The translations under genes and the position numbers were made by a program. Positions 41,437 to 50,318 of a stretch of DNA of 64,000 nucleotides are shown here, piece by piece. Position 1 is the first letter of the stretch; the number at the start of each line of letters is the position of its first letter. The stretch lies in contig CAMYCF010000002.1 in the NCBI GenBank assembly GCA_947254375.1, forward strand, positions 1 to 64,000, given 5' to 3'. Under the pieces are notes generated by a model, which made no database searches, was not told the origin of the DNA, and saw nothing but the letters and a program-made list of their open reading frames with translations. The stretch is from an uncultured Mobilibacterium sp. Lineage in GTDB: Bacteria > Bacillota > Clostridia > Peptostreptococcales > Anaerovoracaceae.

Positions 41437-42579
41437 TTACTGTGCGATCTCGCGCACGGCTTTTATCGCCCCGTCGATATCCTCCTCGGTGTTGAACGCC
41501 CCAATCGAAAATCTGACCGTCCCCTCCGGGAAAGTACCGAGCGACTTGTGGGCGAGCGGCGCGCAGTGGAGGCCGACCCTCGTCATTATGCCGTAGTCCT
41601 GCGAGAGTCTGAAGCCGACTATCGCGTTGTCGTCATCGAGAAAGTCGAGCGACAGCGTCGACACGCGCTTATCCATGTCGAGCGGTCCGACGATCCTGAC
41701 GTTCTCGAGATCGGATATCCCGTCGATGAAGCGCTTCGTGAGTTTCATCTCGTGCTCCCTGATCTCGCCGAGCCGTCCTTCCAGCCATTCGCATGAAGCG
41801 TGAAGGCCGAAGATCGCCGGTATATTCATCGTTCCCGCTTCGAAACGGTCCGGCAGCTCCTCAGGCATCGTCGCAATGTCAGAATGGCTCCCCGTTCCTC
41901 CTGCGATCAGCGGTGTCATTTCGGACGCCAGCCTGTCGGAGAGAAGCATCGCTCCGAGCCCCTGAGGGCCGAGCATCGACTTGTGGGCCGGAAGTGCAAG
42001 GCCGTCGATATTGCGTTCCTTCATATCTATAGGCAGCGTGCCGGCTGTCTGGGCCGCATCGACTATGAAGAATACGCCTTTCTCCTCACACTTTCTGCCG
42101 ATCTCCTCTATAGGTAGTATCGTTCCGCTGACATTCGAGGCGTGGACCATGACTACGGCGCGAAGATTTTCGTCGATCATATCGAGCGCCTTCTCGAGCT
42201 CGAGCTCGCCGTCACGGTTGCACGTCATATATTCTGTCTTCGTACCCATCTGTTCTTCGAGCTGGTAAAGCACGCGGTAGACCGCGTTGTGCTCCATTCC
42301 GGAAGTCAGGAATTTATCGCCGGGCCTCGCCAGGCCTTTTATCATAAAATTAAGGGAATAGGTGTCCCCCGGCGTAAAAATCGTGTTTCTCGGCGCGTAT
42401 CCGTTCATCATTTCGCAGAGCTTCGCCCGCGTCTCGAGAACGACAGCTCCCGCCGAATATGCTGAGGTATAAGTGCCTCTGTTTATGTTGCTCCCAACGT
42501 GCCTTATGTAACCCTCGACGGCGTCGGCTACGACGTCCGGTTTCGGAAAAGAGGTGGCACCGTTATCAAGATATATCAT
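41437..42579 (-). CDS. class V aminotransferase, cysteine desulfurase / selenocysteine lyase-like
   Basis: A 380-residue PLP protein. The N-terminus MIYLDNGATSFPKPDVVADA is typical of a short NifS/IscS-like subfamily (often found near selD). The PLP lysine is in IDGLALPAHKSMLGPQGLGA, with FFIVDAAQTAGTLP preceding and GLHCAPLAHKSLGTFPEGTV near the C-terminus holding a cysteine. It could release sulfur from cysteine or selenium from selenocysteine to feed SelD, encoded directly downstream; the substrate is not proven. The ATG at 42579 follows GGAGGG. The subfamily as a whole lacks an assigned reaction. Confidence 0.82.
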   Translation of the reverse strand: MIYLDNGATSFPKPDVVADAVEGYIRHVGSNINRGTYTSAYSAGAVVLETRAKLCEMMNGYAPRNTIFTPGDTYSLNFMIKGLARPGDKFLTSGMEHNAVYRVLYQLEEQMGTKTEYMTCNRDGELELEKALDMIDENLRAVVMVHASNVSGTILPIEEIGRKCEEKGVFFIVDAAQTAGTLPIDMKERNIDGLALPAHKSMLGPQGLGAMLLSDRLASEMTPLIAGGTGSHSDIATMPEELPDRFEAGTMNIPAIFGLHASCEWLEGRLGEIREHEMKLTKRFIDGISDLENVRIVGPLDMDKRVSTLSLDFLDDDNAIVGFRLSQDYGIMTRVGLHCAPLAHKSLGTFPEGTVRFSIGAFNTEEDIDGAIKAVREIAQ

Positions 42580-42720
42580 TTTTATCCCTCCAAAAGCACA
42601 AAAAAGCTTTTCGCACAGCCATGAAACGGCGTGCCCGAACAGGAATTTTTATCGTATTTAAATACTATCCCAGCGATTATTGAATGTCAATTAAAAGTGC
42701 GATTTCAAAGAGCCTTCATA

Positions 42721-42749
42721 TTGAAGAATGCTATACCCTGTGATATAAT
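42721..42749 (+). promoter_or_regulatory. promoter of tRNA-Sec
   Basis: -35 TTGAAG (42721-42726) and consensus -10 TATAAT (42744-42749) with 17-base spacing, placing the start about 7 bases before the tRNA. Confidence 0.7.
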
Positions 42750-42763
42750 CTACTTCACGCTTT

Positions 42764-42860
42764 GGGAGTAGATAGGTGCTGGTGTGCCTTACGGTCTTCA
42801 AAACCGATATGGGGAGCTAATACCTTCCCGGGTGAGTTCGATTCTCACATACTCCCGCCA
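42764..42860 (+). tRNA. selC: tRNA-Sec (anticodon UCA)
   Basis: A 97-base RNA with an acceptor stem GGGAGTA / TACTCCC, a long D arm (AGGTGC / GTGCCT), the anticodon loop CTTCAAA with UCA at 42798-42800, and a long variable arm. The T arm is GTGAG-TTCGATT-CTCAC and the 3' end GCCA is encoded, including CCA. The UCA anticodon and the large variable arm identify selenocysteine tRNA. The extra eighth acceptor pair of bacterial tRNA-Sec would be G-A here, a mismatch, so the acceptor may be weaker than usual. It lies just upstream of selA but ends at its own terminator. Confidence 0.95.
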
Positions 42861-42861
42861 T

Positions 42862-42897
42862 ACTGCCGCCCGAGCCGAACGTTCGGGCAGTTTTTTT
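42862..42897 (+). terminator. terminator of tRNA-Sec
   Basis: GCCCGA and TCGGGC with flanking CTG/CAG form a stem with loop GCCGAACGT, followed by seven Ts. It separates the tRNA from selA. Confidence 0.8.
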
Positions 42898-42957
42898 ATA
42901 AATAAAAGAATGATATAATGAAGGAAATTTCAGAAAACTCAAGTCAGGAGCACCGCC

Positions 42958-44361
42958 ATGGAAAAAAAGGAAATATTGAGAGGACTGCCGAAAATCGACG
43001 ACGTCCTTCAGCAGTACAGCATCGCCGAAAGCCTCGGTAAAAACGGCCACGACATCACGGTAAAAGCGGCTCGCAAGACGATAAATAAAATGCGCTCGGA
43101 CATCGTCGAGATGAAGGACGCCGAGCTTTCCGAATTCCCGCTCGAACGCCTTTCGACGGAGAACGTCGTATCGGAGGTCCTGAAAAAGATCGACGAGATG
43201 AACGCGAACAAACTCTACGGTGTCATCAACGCGACGGGCACGATACTCCACACGAACCTCGGGAGGGCGCCGCTGTGCAAAGAAGCCGCGGAGAACGTCA
43301 CGAAGGTTTCGATAGGATACTCAGACCTCGAGTACGACGTCGAGGCGGGCAAAAGGGGATCGAGGCACTCGATCATACAGGAGCTGATCTGCGAGCTCAC
43401 GGGAGCCGAAGATGCGATGATGGTGAACAACAACGCGTCGGCGACGCTGATCGTCCTTTCCGCAATGGCTGCAGGTCGCGAGGTCGTAGTGTCCCGCGGA
43501 GAGCTGGTCGAGATAGGCGGGGCGTTCAGGATCCCGGATATCATGGAGCAGAGCGGAGCCACGCTTCACGAAGTCGGCACGACGAACAAGACGAAGCTCG
43601 CCGATTACAAGAACGCGATAGACGAAAACACGGCCGCCCTGATGAAGGTCCACACGAGCAACTACAGGATCATGGGATTTACGGAGGCTGTCGAACTCGA
43701 CGAGCTCGTAGCGCTCGGTAAAAAGAAAGACGTTCCGGTCATTTTCGACATGGGTAACGGCCTCATGGTGGATCTCTCGCCGTACGGGCTCGACGAACCG
43801 ATCGTCACCGACGCCCTCGAAACGGGAGTCGATGTCATACTTTTCAGCGGAGACAAGCTCCTCGGAGGTCCGCAGGCGGGCATAATCGCCGGTAAAAAGA
43901 AGTACATCGAGGCGATGAAAAAGCATCCTCTCGCGCGTGCACTCAGAGTCGATAAAATGACTTTCGCAGCAATGGAGGAGACCCTCAAGAAATACAGGAG
44001 CAAGGAGATCGCCCTCAAAGAGATCCCGGTCCTCTCGATGATAACGAGGTCCGAGGACTATATGCTCGGAGCGGCGGAATACCTCGCCCGCGAAATCGCG
44101 GCGTCGGCGCCGAATCTCGACGTAAGGGTCACAAAGGTAAAAGACCAGATCGGCGGAGGTTCCGCACCGATGGTATACCTCGACGGATACGCTGTCGCCG
44201 TTTCTTCCGACAAAGGAGCGGAGAAGCTCGAGAAGATGCTCAGGAAGAACAGCACCCCTATAATCGCGAGGATACACGACGACGAGCTCCTGCTCTGCGT
44301 CAGGACGATCGCCGCGGAAGAGATCGACGTCGTAGCAAAAGCTTTTGCCGAGGAAGCGTAA
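42958..44361 (+). CDS. selA: L-seryl-tRNA(Sec) selenium transferase
   Basis: A 467-residue PLP enzyme that turns Ser-tRNA-Sec into Sec-tRNA-Sec with selenophosphate. The N-terminal helical domain starts ILRGLPKIDDVLQQ; the core follows with VINATGTILHTNLGRAPLCK, a block around YDVEAGKRGSRHS, and the PLP lysine K300 in FSGDKLLGGPQAGIIAGKK. The gene follows tRNA-Sec and precedes selB by 33 bases. The start has AGGAG 9 bases upstream. Confidence 0.95.
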   Translation: MEKKEILRGLPKIDDVLQQYSIAESLGKNGHDITVKAARKTINKMRSDIVEMKDAELSEFPLERLSTENVVSEVLKKIDEMNANKLYGVINATGTILHTNLGRAPLCKEAAENVTKVSIGYSDLEYDVEAGKRGSRHSIIQELICELTGAEDAMMVNNNASATLIVLSAMAAGREVVVSRGELVEIGGAFRIPDIMEQSGATLHEVGTTNKTKLADYKNAIDENTAALMKVHTSNYRIMGFTEAVELDELVALGKKKDVPVIFDMGNGLMVDLSPYGLDEPIVTDALETGVDVILFSGDKLLGGPQAGIIAGKKKYIEAMKKHPLARALRVDKMTFAAMEETLKKYRSKEIALKEIPVLSMITRSEDYMLGAAEYLAREIAASAPNLDVRVTKVKDQIGGGSAPMVYLDGYAVAVSSDKGAEKLEKMLRKNSTPIIARIHDDELLLCVRTIAAEEIDVVAKAFAEEA

Positions 44362-44394
44362 GCTGAGAGAACGCAGATCGGGGAATCGTAAAAT

Positions 44395-46302
44395 ATGAAG
44401 AACATAATCATAGGTACGGCCGGCCACGTCGACCACGGAAAGACGCTTCTGATAAAAGCCCTATCCGGGATAGACACCGACAGGCTGGTCGAGGAGAAAA
44501 AACGCGGGATAACGATCGAGCTCGGATTCGCCCACATACCGAATGACGCCGGTTACAATATCGGCGTTATTGACGTGCCGGGCCACGAGAAGTTCATCAA
44601 GAACATGCTCGCCGGCATCGGCGGGATCGACTTCGTCCTGTTCGTCGTAGCCGCGGACGAGGGCATAATGCCGCAGACGAGGGAGCACTTCGAGATACTC
44701 AAAGCGCTCGGGATCGACGACGGTATAATCGTCGTTACGAAGAAGGACATGGTCGATCCGGAGTGGCTCGACATGGTCGTAGAAGACATAAAAGAATATT
44801 TTAAGGGGACCTTCCTCGACGGGAAGCCGCTTTTTACCGTCTCCGCAAAGACGGGCGAGAACATCGATGAGCTCAAAGAAGCGATAATCGAAAAGTGCGA
44901 CCGCGACACGGAGAGGAACGAGGATCCGGAACTTTTCAGGCTGCCGGTCGACCGCGTTTTTTCGAAGCAGGGATTCGGAACGGTCATCACGGGCACGCTG
45001 ACGGACGGAAGCTGCCGCGTCGGCGACGAGATCTGTATATATCCGGAAGGCACAAAAGCGAAAATAAGAGGCATACAGAATTACGGTAAGGAGTCGGAAG
45101 AGGCGGTCGCAGGCCAGAGGACGGCGATCAATCTTTCCGGCGTAAAAAAGGACGGCATCGACCGGGGCGACGTTATTGCGGCACCGGGAGCGGTCTCGGT
45201 CACGAGCATGATCGATGTCGCGCTTGAGATCTTTTCGGACACGGATAAATCGGTCATCAACAACAGCCGACTCCACATATATTCCGGAAGCAAGGAAGCC
45301 CTCTGCAAAGTCGTGCTGCTCGACCGCGATACGGTGATGCCGGGCGAGACGGCCTACGCGCAGCTCAGACTCGAGGAGCCTATGGCGCTGAAGCGCGGAG
45401 ACAGGTTCATCGTGAGATTTTATTCGCCGATAATAACGATCGGCGGCGGCAGGGTGATCGACGTCCTGCCGGAGAAGCACAAGCGCAACAGGGAAGACGT
45501 GCTGAAGAATGCGGCGATAATGGACAGGGGCGATCTTCGCGAGATCGTCGTGATGAAAACCAACAGGTGGAAATATTACGGCAAAGATGAGATTGAGAAG
45601 GAGCTCGGTCTGAAAAAAGGCGAACTCTCGAATGTTATCGAAGAGGCGGTAAAAGCCGGGGAACTGACGGAGCTTTCCGGCGGCGTTTTACTGGGCTCTG
45701 AGAAATACGAATTCCTCAGAAACGGCGTCCGTTCGATCATATGCGACTTCCACGAGAAGAACCCGCTTTTTGAAGGGATGCAGAAGCAGGAGCTTCTGAG
45801 CAGGCTCGCGGTCCTGTGGCACCTCGACGACGAGAAGCGGATACTGTCGATACTCGAAAAACTCGAAGCGGACGGTGAGATCAAATTCAAAGGAAAGACA
45901 GTCGCGCTCGGGGATTTTAAGATCGAGTACACGGACGAGCAGCTGAAGCTCAAGGATAAGATAGAAAAAATGTACGCGGATGCCGGAATCGACATCCTGA
46001 AGAACGACGAGGTATATTCGGAGATCGGAGACGCCAACGTCGCGGCCGCGATGATGGACGACCTGATCGACGAGGGGAAGCTCGTAAAACTTTCCGTCAA
46101 TTACAATATGGAAAAAGGCGCTTGGGAAAAGGTAGTGGCGACGACGGAAGAGCTCGGCGCAAAAGGACCTTTTACCGTCGCGGAGCTGAGGGACGCCCTC
46201 GGTTCGTCGAGGAAATACGTCATACCGCTTTCCGACGCGCTCGACAGGGCGGGGATCACGGTGTTCAACGGCGAGACGCGGTCGCTTTTACCGAAGAAGT
46301 AA
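44395..46302 (+). CDS. selB: selenocysteine-specific translation elongation factor
   Basis: A 635-residue protein with the EF-Tu-like GTPase: G1 GTAGHVDHGKTLLIKALSGI, the switch-region KKRGITIELGF, and G3 DVPGHEKFIKNMLAGIGGID. Domains 2 and 3 follow (DRVFSKQGFGTVITGTLTDG), and four winged-helix units in the C-terminal half bind the SECIS. It brings Sec-tRNA to UGA codons such as the one in selD. A strong terminator follows immediately. Confidence 0.95.
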   Translation: MKNIIIGTAGHVDHGKTLLIKALSGIDTDRLVEEKKRGITIELGFAHIPNDAGYNIGVIDVPGHEKFIKNMLAGIGGIDFVLFVVAADEGIMPQTREHFEILKALGIDDGIIVVTKKDMVDPEWLDMVVEDIKEYFKGTFLDGKPLFTVSAKTGENIDELKEAIIEKCDRDTERNEDPELFRLPVDRVFSKQGFGTVITGTLTDGSCRVGDEICIYPEGTKAKIRGIQNYGKESEEAVAGQRTAINLSGVKKDGIDRGDVIAAPGAVSVTSMIDVALEIFSDTDKSVINNSRLHIYSGSKEALCKVVLLDRDTVMPGETAYAQLRLEEPMALKRGDRFIVRFYSPIITIGGGRVIDVLPEKHKRNREDVLKNAAIMDRGDLREIVVMKTNRWKYYGKDEIEKELGLKKGELSNVIEEAVKAGELTELSGGVLLGSEKYEFLRNGVRSIICDFHEKNPLFEGMQKQELLSRLAVLWHLDDEKRILSILEKLEADGEIKFKGKTVALGDFKIEYTDEQLKLKDKIEKMYADAGIDILKNDEVYSEIGDANVAAAMMDDLIDEGKLVKLSVNYNMEKGAWEKVVATTEELGAKGPFTVAELRDALGSSRKYVIPLSDALDRAGITVFNGETRSLLPKK

Positions 46303-46304
46303 AA

Positions 46305-46336
46305 GAGAAAAGCACAGCTGTCGCTGTGCTTTTCTC
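46305..46336 (+). terminator. terminator of selA-selB
   Basis: GAGAAAAGCACAGC / GCTGTGCTTTTCTC is a 14-bp perfect stem with a TGTC loop, starting 3 bases after the selB stop. The arm itself carries TTTT. Confidence 0.85.
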
Positions 46337-46718
46337 CGGATATGTGAGATCGTATGTCTTTTAAGGTTTAACACTTAGCAGTTGTCACTTGCTTTCTGTC
46401 ATCCACATAGTAGCATAGGAATGCACCGATGTTAAATTCAAAAAGCCGATGAATTGCCCGCCCGAGATAGGCTAACCCTATGCATTATAGAAAACGGCTA
46501 TATTATTAGAGATTGAAGGAATTTATATATCTATAGATCCGGCCGGTAAAATCGCTGAAACCGTCTGATATCAACGAGTACAAGCATATCAATAAAATCT
46601 GACGCGGACCGTGCGAACCAGCGGCCGCTCGTGTATAATATATAGAGCACAATTTAATGTGCCGCAGAAAAGCAAAAAAATTTTTTCAGATAAAATAATT
46701 TTTATGTGAGGAGGGAAC
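46337..46718 (+). other. 380-base gap without a recognised gene, upstream of trxB
   Basis: No coding frame or RNA family is recognised. A TATAAT box at 46634-46639 without a clear -35 could serve trxB. The gap is more AT-rich than the flanking genes and may hold a decayed gene. Confidence 0.4.
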
Positions 46719-47666
46719 ATGGGTAAGACTTATGATGTTGCGATAATCGGCGGAGGTCCTGCGGGCCTGACCGCTGCGATATACGCAGGAAGAGCCGGCA
46801 AATCGGTCGTTTTATTCGAACGAGAAATGCTCGGCGGGCAGATCACTTTTACGAGCGCGATCGACAACTTCCCGGCGACACCCGGGATAAGCGGAGCGGA
46901 GTACGTCATGAAACTTCAGGCTCAGGCGGAGCAGTTCGGCACGGAGATCGAAATGGAAAAGATCGAGTCGGTGGAAAAGCCGGCTAAAGAGGGCGAGCCG
47001 TTCCTGATAAAAGGCGAGTTCGACGAATACAAGGCGCTTTCCGTGATACTCGCGACCGGACTTTCCCACAGAAGGATGGGGATCGAAGGCGAGGAAGAGC
47101 TGATCGGAATGGGCATCTCGTTCTGCGCGGTCTGCGACGGATCGTTTTTCAAGGGCGGCGAAGTCGCGGTCTACGGAGGCGGCAACACGGCCCTCGAGGA
47201 TGCGATACTTCTGACGTCGCTCTGTAAAAAAGTCACGATCATCCACAGGCGCGACCGTTTCAGGGGCGAGCAGCAGCTCGTCGACGAGCTGAAATCGAAG
47301 GACAACATCGTCTTCGAAATGGAACACACTGTAAAAGCGGTCAAGGCCGAGGGCGGAAAGCTCAAGTCCGTCACGATCGCCGATGTGAACACGGGCGAGG
47401 AGAAAGAGCTGGAAGTACAGGGGATCTTCGTTGCGATAGGGCAGCTCCCTAACGGAAAGCCTTTCGAAAATCTGGTCGAGACGGACGACAGGGGATATTA
47501 CACGATCGGTGAGGACTGCTCATCGGCTGTTCCGGGCGTTTTCGTCGCGGGCGACGGAAGGAAGAAGTTCATAAATCAGCTGACTACGGCCGTTTCGGAC
47601 GGCGCGATAGCCGGAACGAGGGCGTGCAAATATGTAGACAGGTTGCACGGAGAAGAATATATATAA
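46719..47666 (+). CDS. trxB: thioredoxin reductase
   Basis: A 315-residue flavoprotein that reduces thioredoxin with NADPH. The FAD loop IIGGGPAGLTAAIYAGRAGK is at the N-terminus, the redox pair is C136-A-V-C139 (CAVC rather than the common CATC), the NAD(P) loop is AVYGGGNTALEDAILLT, and the C-terminal FAD block ends GVFVAGDGRKKFINQLTTAV. GAGGAGG precedes the ATG. It lies directly after the selenium genes but behind their terminator; reducing power from it supports selenide formation in general, which is an inference. Confidence 0.92.
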   Translation: MGKTYDVAIIGGGPAGLTAAIYAGRAGKSVVLFEREMLGGQITFTSAIDNFPATPGISGAEYVMKLQAQAEQFGTEIEMEKIESVEKPAKEGEPFLIKGEFDEYKALSVILATGLSHRRMGIEGEEELIGMGISFCAVCDGSFFKGGEVAVYGGGNTALEDAILLTSLCKKVTIIHRRDRFRGEQQLVDELKSKDNIVFEMEHTVKAVKAEGGKLKSVTIADVNTGEEKELEVQGIFVAIGQLPNGKPFENLVETDDRGYYTIGEDCSSAVPGVFVAGDGRKKFINQLTTAVSDGAIAGTRACKYVDRLHGEEYI

Positions 47667-47706
47667 AAATCGAAGAATACGCATAAAAAATCGGAGGTAA
47701 GGATAT

Positions 47707-48516
47707 ATGGCAGAAGGATGCACGCATGACTGCGGAACGTGCGGCGGCTGCGCACCGGAGGCGCCTCAAAAGGAGCAGCTCGGTGACGGCAGCAGCGTCA
47801 AAAAAGTTATAGGTATAGTAAGCGGAAAAGGCGGCGTCGGTAAATCCCTCGTCACCGGACTTTCAGCGGTTGCCGCGAGCAAGCGCGGATATAAAGTGGC
47901 GATAATGGATGCGGACGTAACGGGTCCTTCCATTCCTAAAATGTTCGGGATACACCGCCACGCCGAGTCGACTGAGCTCGGGATCCTGCCGCAGGCTACG
48001 CCTACGGGGATCGAGATCATGTCCCTCAACCTGCTGACGGAGAACGAGACGGATCCGATGATCTGGCGCGGACCTGTCGTCGCGAACCTCGTTACACAGT
48101 TCTGGACGAACGTCGTATGGCACGACATCGATGTCATGTTCATCGACATGCCGCCGGGAACGGGAGACGTGCCGCTCACGATATTCCAGTCGATCCCGGT
48201 CGATGGCATAATCGTCGTAACTTCGCCGCAGGATCTCGTGTCGATGATCGTCGAAAAAGCCATAAACATGGCGAAGATGATGAACGTTCCGATCCTCGGC
48301 CTCGTGGAGAACATGAGCTACGCCGTTTGCCCGGACTGCGGCGCGAAGATAAAAATTTTCGGCGAGAGCCACGTCGAAGAGGTCGCGGAAAAATTCGATC
48401 TGAAGGCGCTCGAGAGACTGCCTATCGATCCCGATTACGCGCACCTGAGCGACCAGGGGCTGATCGAATACGTCGACGGCGACCCGATGGCGTCGGTAAC
48501 GGAGCTACTGAAATAA
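47707..48516 (+). CDS. Mrp/NBP35-family P-loop ATPase, Fe-S cluster carrier
   Basis: A 269-residue protein with an N-terminal cysteine cluster (CTHDCGTCGGC), a deviant Walker A (GIVSGKGGVGKSLVTGLSAV), the MDADVTGPSIPKMFG switch, the FIDMPPGTGDVPLT block and a C-terminal CPDC pair that can hold a bridging 4Fe-4S cluster. It is thought to store or pass Fe-S clusters to target enzymes. CGGAGG precedes the start. It is 40 bases after trxB and may be cotranscribed. Confidence 0.88.
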   Translation: MAEGCTHDCGTCGGCAPEAPQKEQLGDGSSVKKVIGIVSGKGGVGKSLVTGLSAVAASKRGYKVAIMDADVTGPSIPKMFGIHRHAESTELGILPQATPTGIEIMSLNLLTENETDPMIWRGPVVANLVTQFWTNVVWHDIDVMFIDMPPGTGDVPLTIFQSIPVDGIIVVTSPQDLVSMIVEKAINMAKMMNVPILGLVENMSYAVCPDCGAKIKIFGESHVEEVAEKFDLKALERLPIDPDYAHLSDQGLIEYVDGDPMASVTELLK

Positions 48517-48557
48517 AAAAGCCGTGAAAACGGCGTAAAAATGCATATTTTAGGGAT

Positions 48558-48594
48558 AATTATACTTGACATCTGCGGGTGCTCAAGTATAATT
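48558..48594 (+). promoter_or_regulatory. perfect 12-bp inverted repeat spanning the promoter of the pot regulator
   Basis: AATTATACTTGA (48558-48569) and TCAAGTATAATT (48583-48594) are exact reverse complements 13 bases apart. They contain the -35 TTGACA (48566-48571) and the -10 TATAAT (48588-48593), spaced by 16 bases. It is a probable operator; since Ts follow it, it may double as a terminator for the gene before it. Confidence 0.7.
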
Positions 48595-48686
48595 TTTATT
48601 GCATTGTAGTTTAGCAATACTAAATTTTATCCTTATTATACTTACAGTAGCGGCTCGCAGAAGGGACCGCACGAATCGGAGAAGGA

Positions 48687-49220
48687 ATGGATATAGGAGC
48701 GAAGATCAGAGATCTCAGAATAGAACGGGGCCTTACACAGGAGGAGCTCGCGGACAGGGCGGAACTTTCGAAGGGATTCATCTCCCAGCTCGAAAGGGAG
48801 CTGACCTCGCCGTCGATCTCGACACTGGACGACATTTTAACGTGCCTCGGGACCGACCTTTCGACGTTTTTTTCATCGGAAGAAGAATCGAAGGTCGTTT
48901 TCGGGATCGACGACTATTTTATAAAAGAAGATGCCGAGCGGAAGAACACGATCGAATGGATCGTTCCGAACGCGCAGAGGAACAACATGGAGCCGATCAG
49001 GCTCAGGCTCGAGGCGGGTGGCCGGACGATGCCGGACAATCCGCACGAGGGCGAGGAGTTCGGGTACGTCATCAGCGGAAGCATCGAGATACACATCGGG
49101 AAGAACGAGTTCAGGGTACGCAAAGGCGAGTCGTTCTACATTTACCCGGAGAAAGAGCATTACATATCGTCGGCAAAGGGCGCGGAGATCATATGGGTCA
49201 GCGCGCCGCCGAGTTTTTAG
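48687..49220 (+). CDS. XRE-family regulator with C-terminal cupin domain (PuuR-like)
   Basis: A 177-residue regulator. The helix-turn-helix occupies residues 1-60 (IGAKIRDLRIERGLTQEELA, then LSKGFISQLERELTSPSIST). The C-terminal cupin barrel follows (RLRLEAGGRTMPDNPHEGEE, FGYVISGSIEIHIG, FYIYPEKEHYISS). Such proteins sense small metabolites; next to potABCD the likely ligand is a polyamine, and the likely targets are its own promoter and the transport operon. It is 18 bases from potA, so it is probably the first gene of the pot operon. Confidence 0.9.
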   Translation: MDIGAKIRDLRIERGLTQEELADRAELSKGFISQLERELTSPSISTLDDILTCLGTDLSTFFSSEEESKVVFGIDDYFIKEDAERKNTIEWIVPNAQRNNMEPIRLRLEAGGRTMPDNPHEGEEFGYVISGSIEIHIGKNEFRVRKGESFYIYPEKEHYISSAKGAEIIWVSAPPSF

Positions 49221-49238
49221 ACCTAAAGGAGGACGGAT

Positions 49239-50318
49239 TTGGGCGAGCTTGTAAGACTTCAGAACATAAGCAAGGCGTTCGGCGACAACGAGGTGCTGAA
49301 AGGCATCGATCTTGTTATAGATAAAAACGAATTCGTCACGATACTCGGTCCTTCGGGCTGCGGTAAAACGACGATGCTCAGGATCATCGGCGGCTTTGAG
49401 ACGCCGGACGAGGGACGCGTTTTTTTCGAGGGAGAGGACATCACGGATACGCCGGCGAACCGCAGGCATTTTAACACGGTGTTCCAGAACTACGCGCTTT
49501 TCCCGCATATGAGCGTGGGGGAGAACGTCGCTTTCGGACTTCGCGTCAGCGGAAAGCCCGAGGAATACATCAAAGAAAAAGTCGCGTACGGCCTGAAACT
49601 CGTGAACCTGAAGGGATTTGAGAACAGGCGTATAGACAGCCTGTCAGGCGGGCAGCAGCAGAGGATAGCGATGGCACGCGCGATCGTGAACGAGCCGAAG
49701 GTTCTTTTACTCGACGAGCCGCTCGGGGCGCTCGACCTCAAGCTCAGGCAGGAAATGGAGTACGAGCTCGTAAGGCTCAAACACGAGCTCGGCATAACTT
49801 TTATCTATATAACCCACGACCAGGAAGAGGCGCTCACGATGTCGGATACGGTCATCGTCATGAACGACGGCGAGATCAGGCAGATGGGGACGCCGGAGGA
49901 GATTTACAACGAGCCGGAGAACGCTTTCGTAGCGGATTTTATCGGCGACGCGAATATCATTTCGGGTAACATGCTGAGGGACCGCCTCGTGAGGATAGGC
50001 GGTGTCGATTTTGACTGCATCGACGAGGGATTCAGGACGAACGAGCCGGTCGACGTCATGATACGGCCGGAGGACATCGAGATGAGGCCGTACGGCGAAG
50101 GAATTTTTAACGGCGAAGTAATAAGCAAACTTTTTATCGGAGTCCACTACGAGATGCTCATCAAGAGCGAGACGGGGAGCGATATCGAGTGGCTCGTCCA
50201 GAACTACGATTCGTACGAGGTCGGCGAGAAGGTCGGGCTGTACGTAAAACCGCAGAACATCCAGATAATGCACAAGCCGAAGACGCATTCGGAGGAGGCT
50301 ATCGATCTTGAGATCTAA
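49239..50318 (+). CDS. potA: spermidine/putrescine ABC transporter ATP-binding protein
   Basis: A 359-residue ATPase. Walker A is TILGPSGCGKTTMLRIIGGF, the ABC signature is DSLSGGQQQRIAMARAIV, Walker B is VLLLDEPLGALDLKLRQEME, the switch is FIYITHDQEEALTMSD and a TOBE-type regulatory domain forms the last about 120 residues. The start is TTG behind AAAGGAGG. It overlaps potB by 11 bases. Confidence 0.93.
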   Translation: MGELVRLQNISKAFGDNEVLKGIDLVIDKNEFVTILGPSGCGKTTMLRIIGGFETPDEGRVFFEGEDITDTPANRRHFNTVFQNYALFPHMSVGENVAFGLRVSGKPEEYIKEKVAYGLKLVNLKGFENRRIDSLSGGQQQRIAMARAIVNEPKVLLLDEPLGALDLKLRQEMEYELVRLKHELGITFIYITHDQEEALTMSDTVIVMNDGEIRQMGTPEEIYNEPENAFVADFIGDANIISGNMLRDRLVRIGGVDFDCIDEGFRTNEPVDVMIRPEDIEMRPYGEGIFNGEVISKLFIGVHYEMLIKSETGSDIEWLVQNYDSYEVGEKVGLYVKPQNIQIMHKPKTHSEEAIDLEI

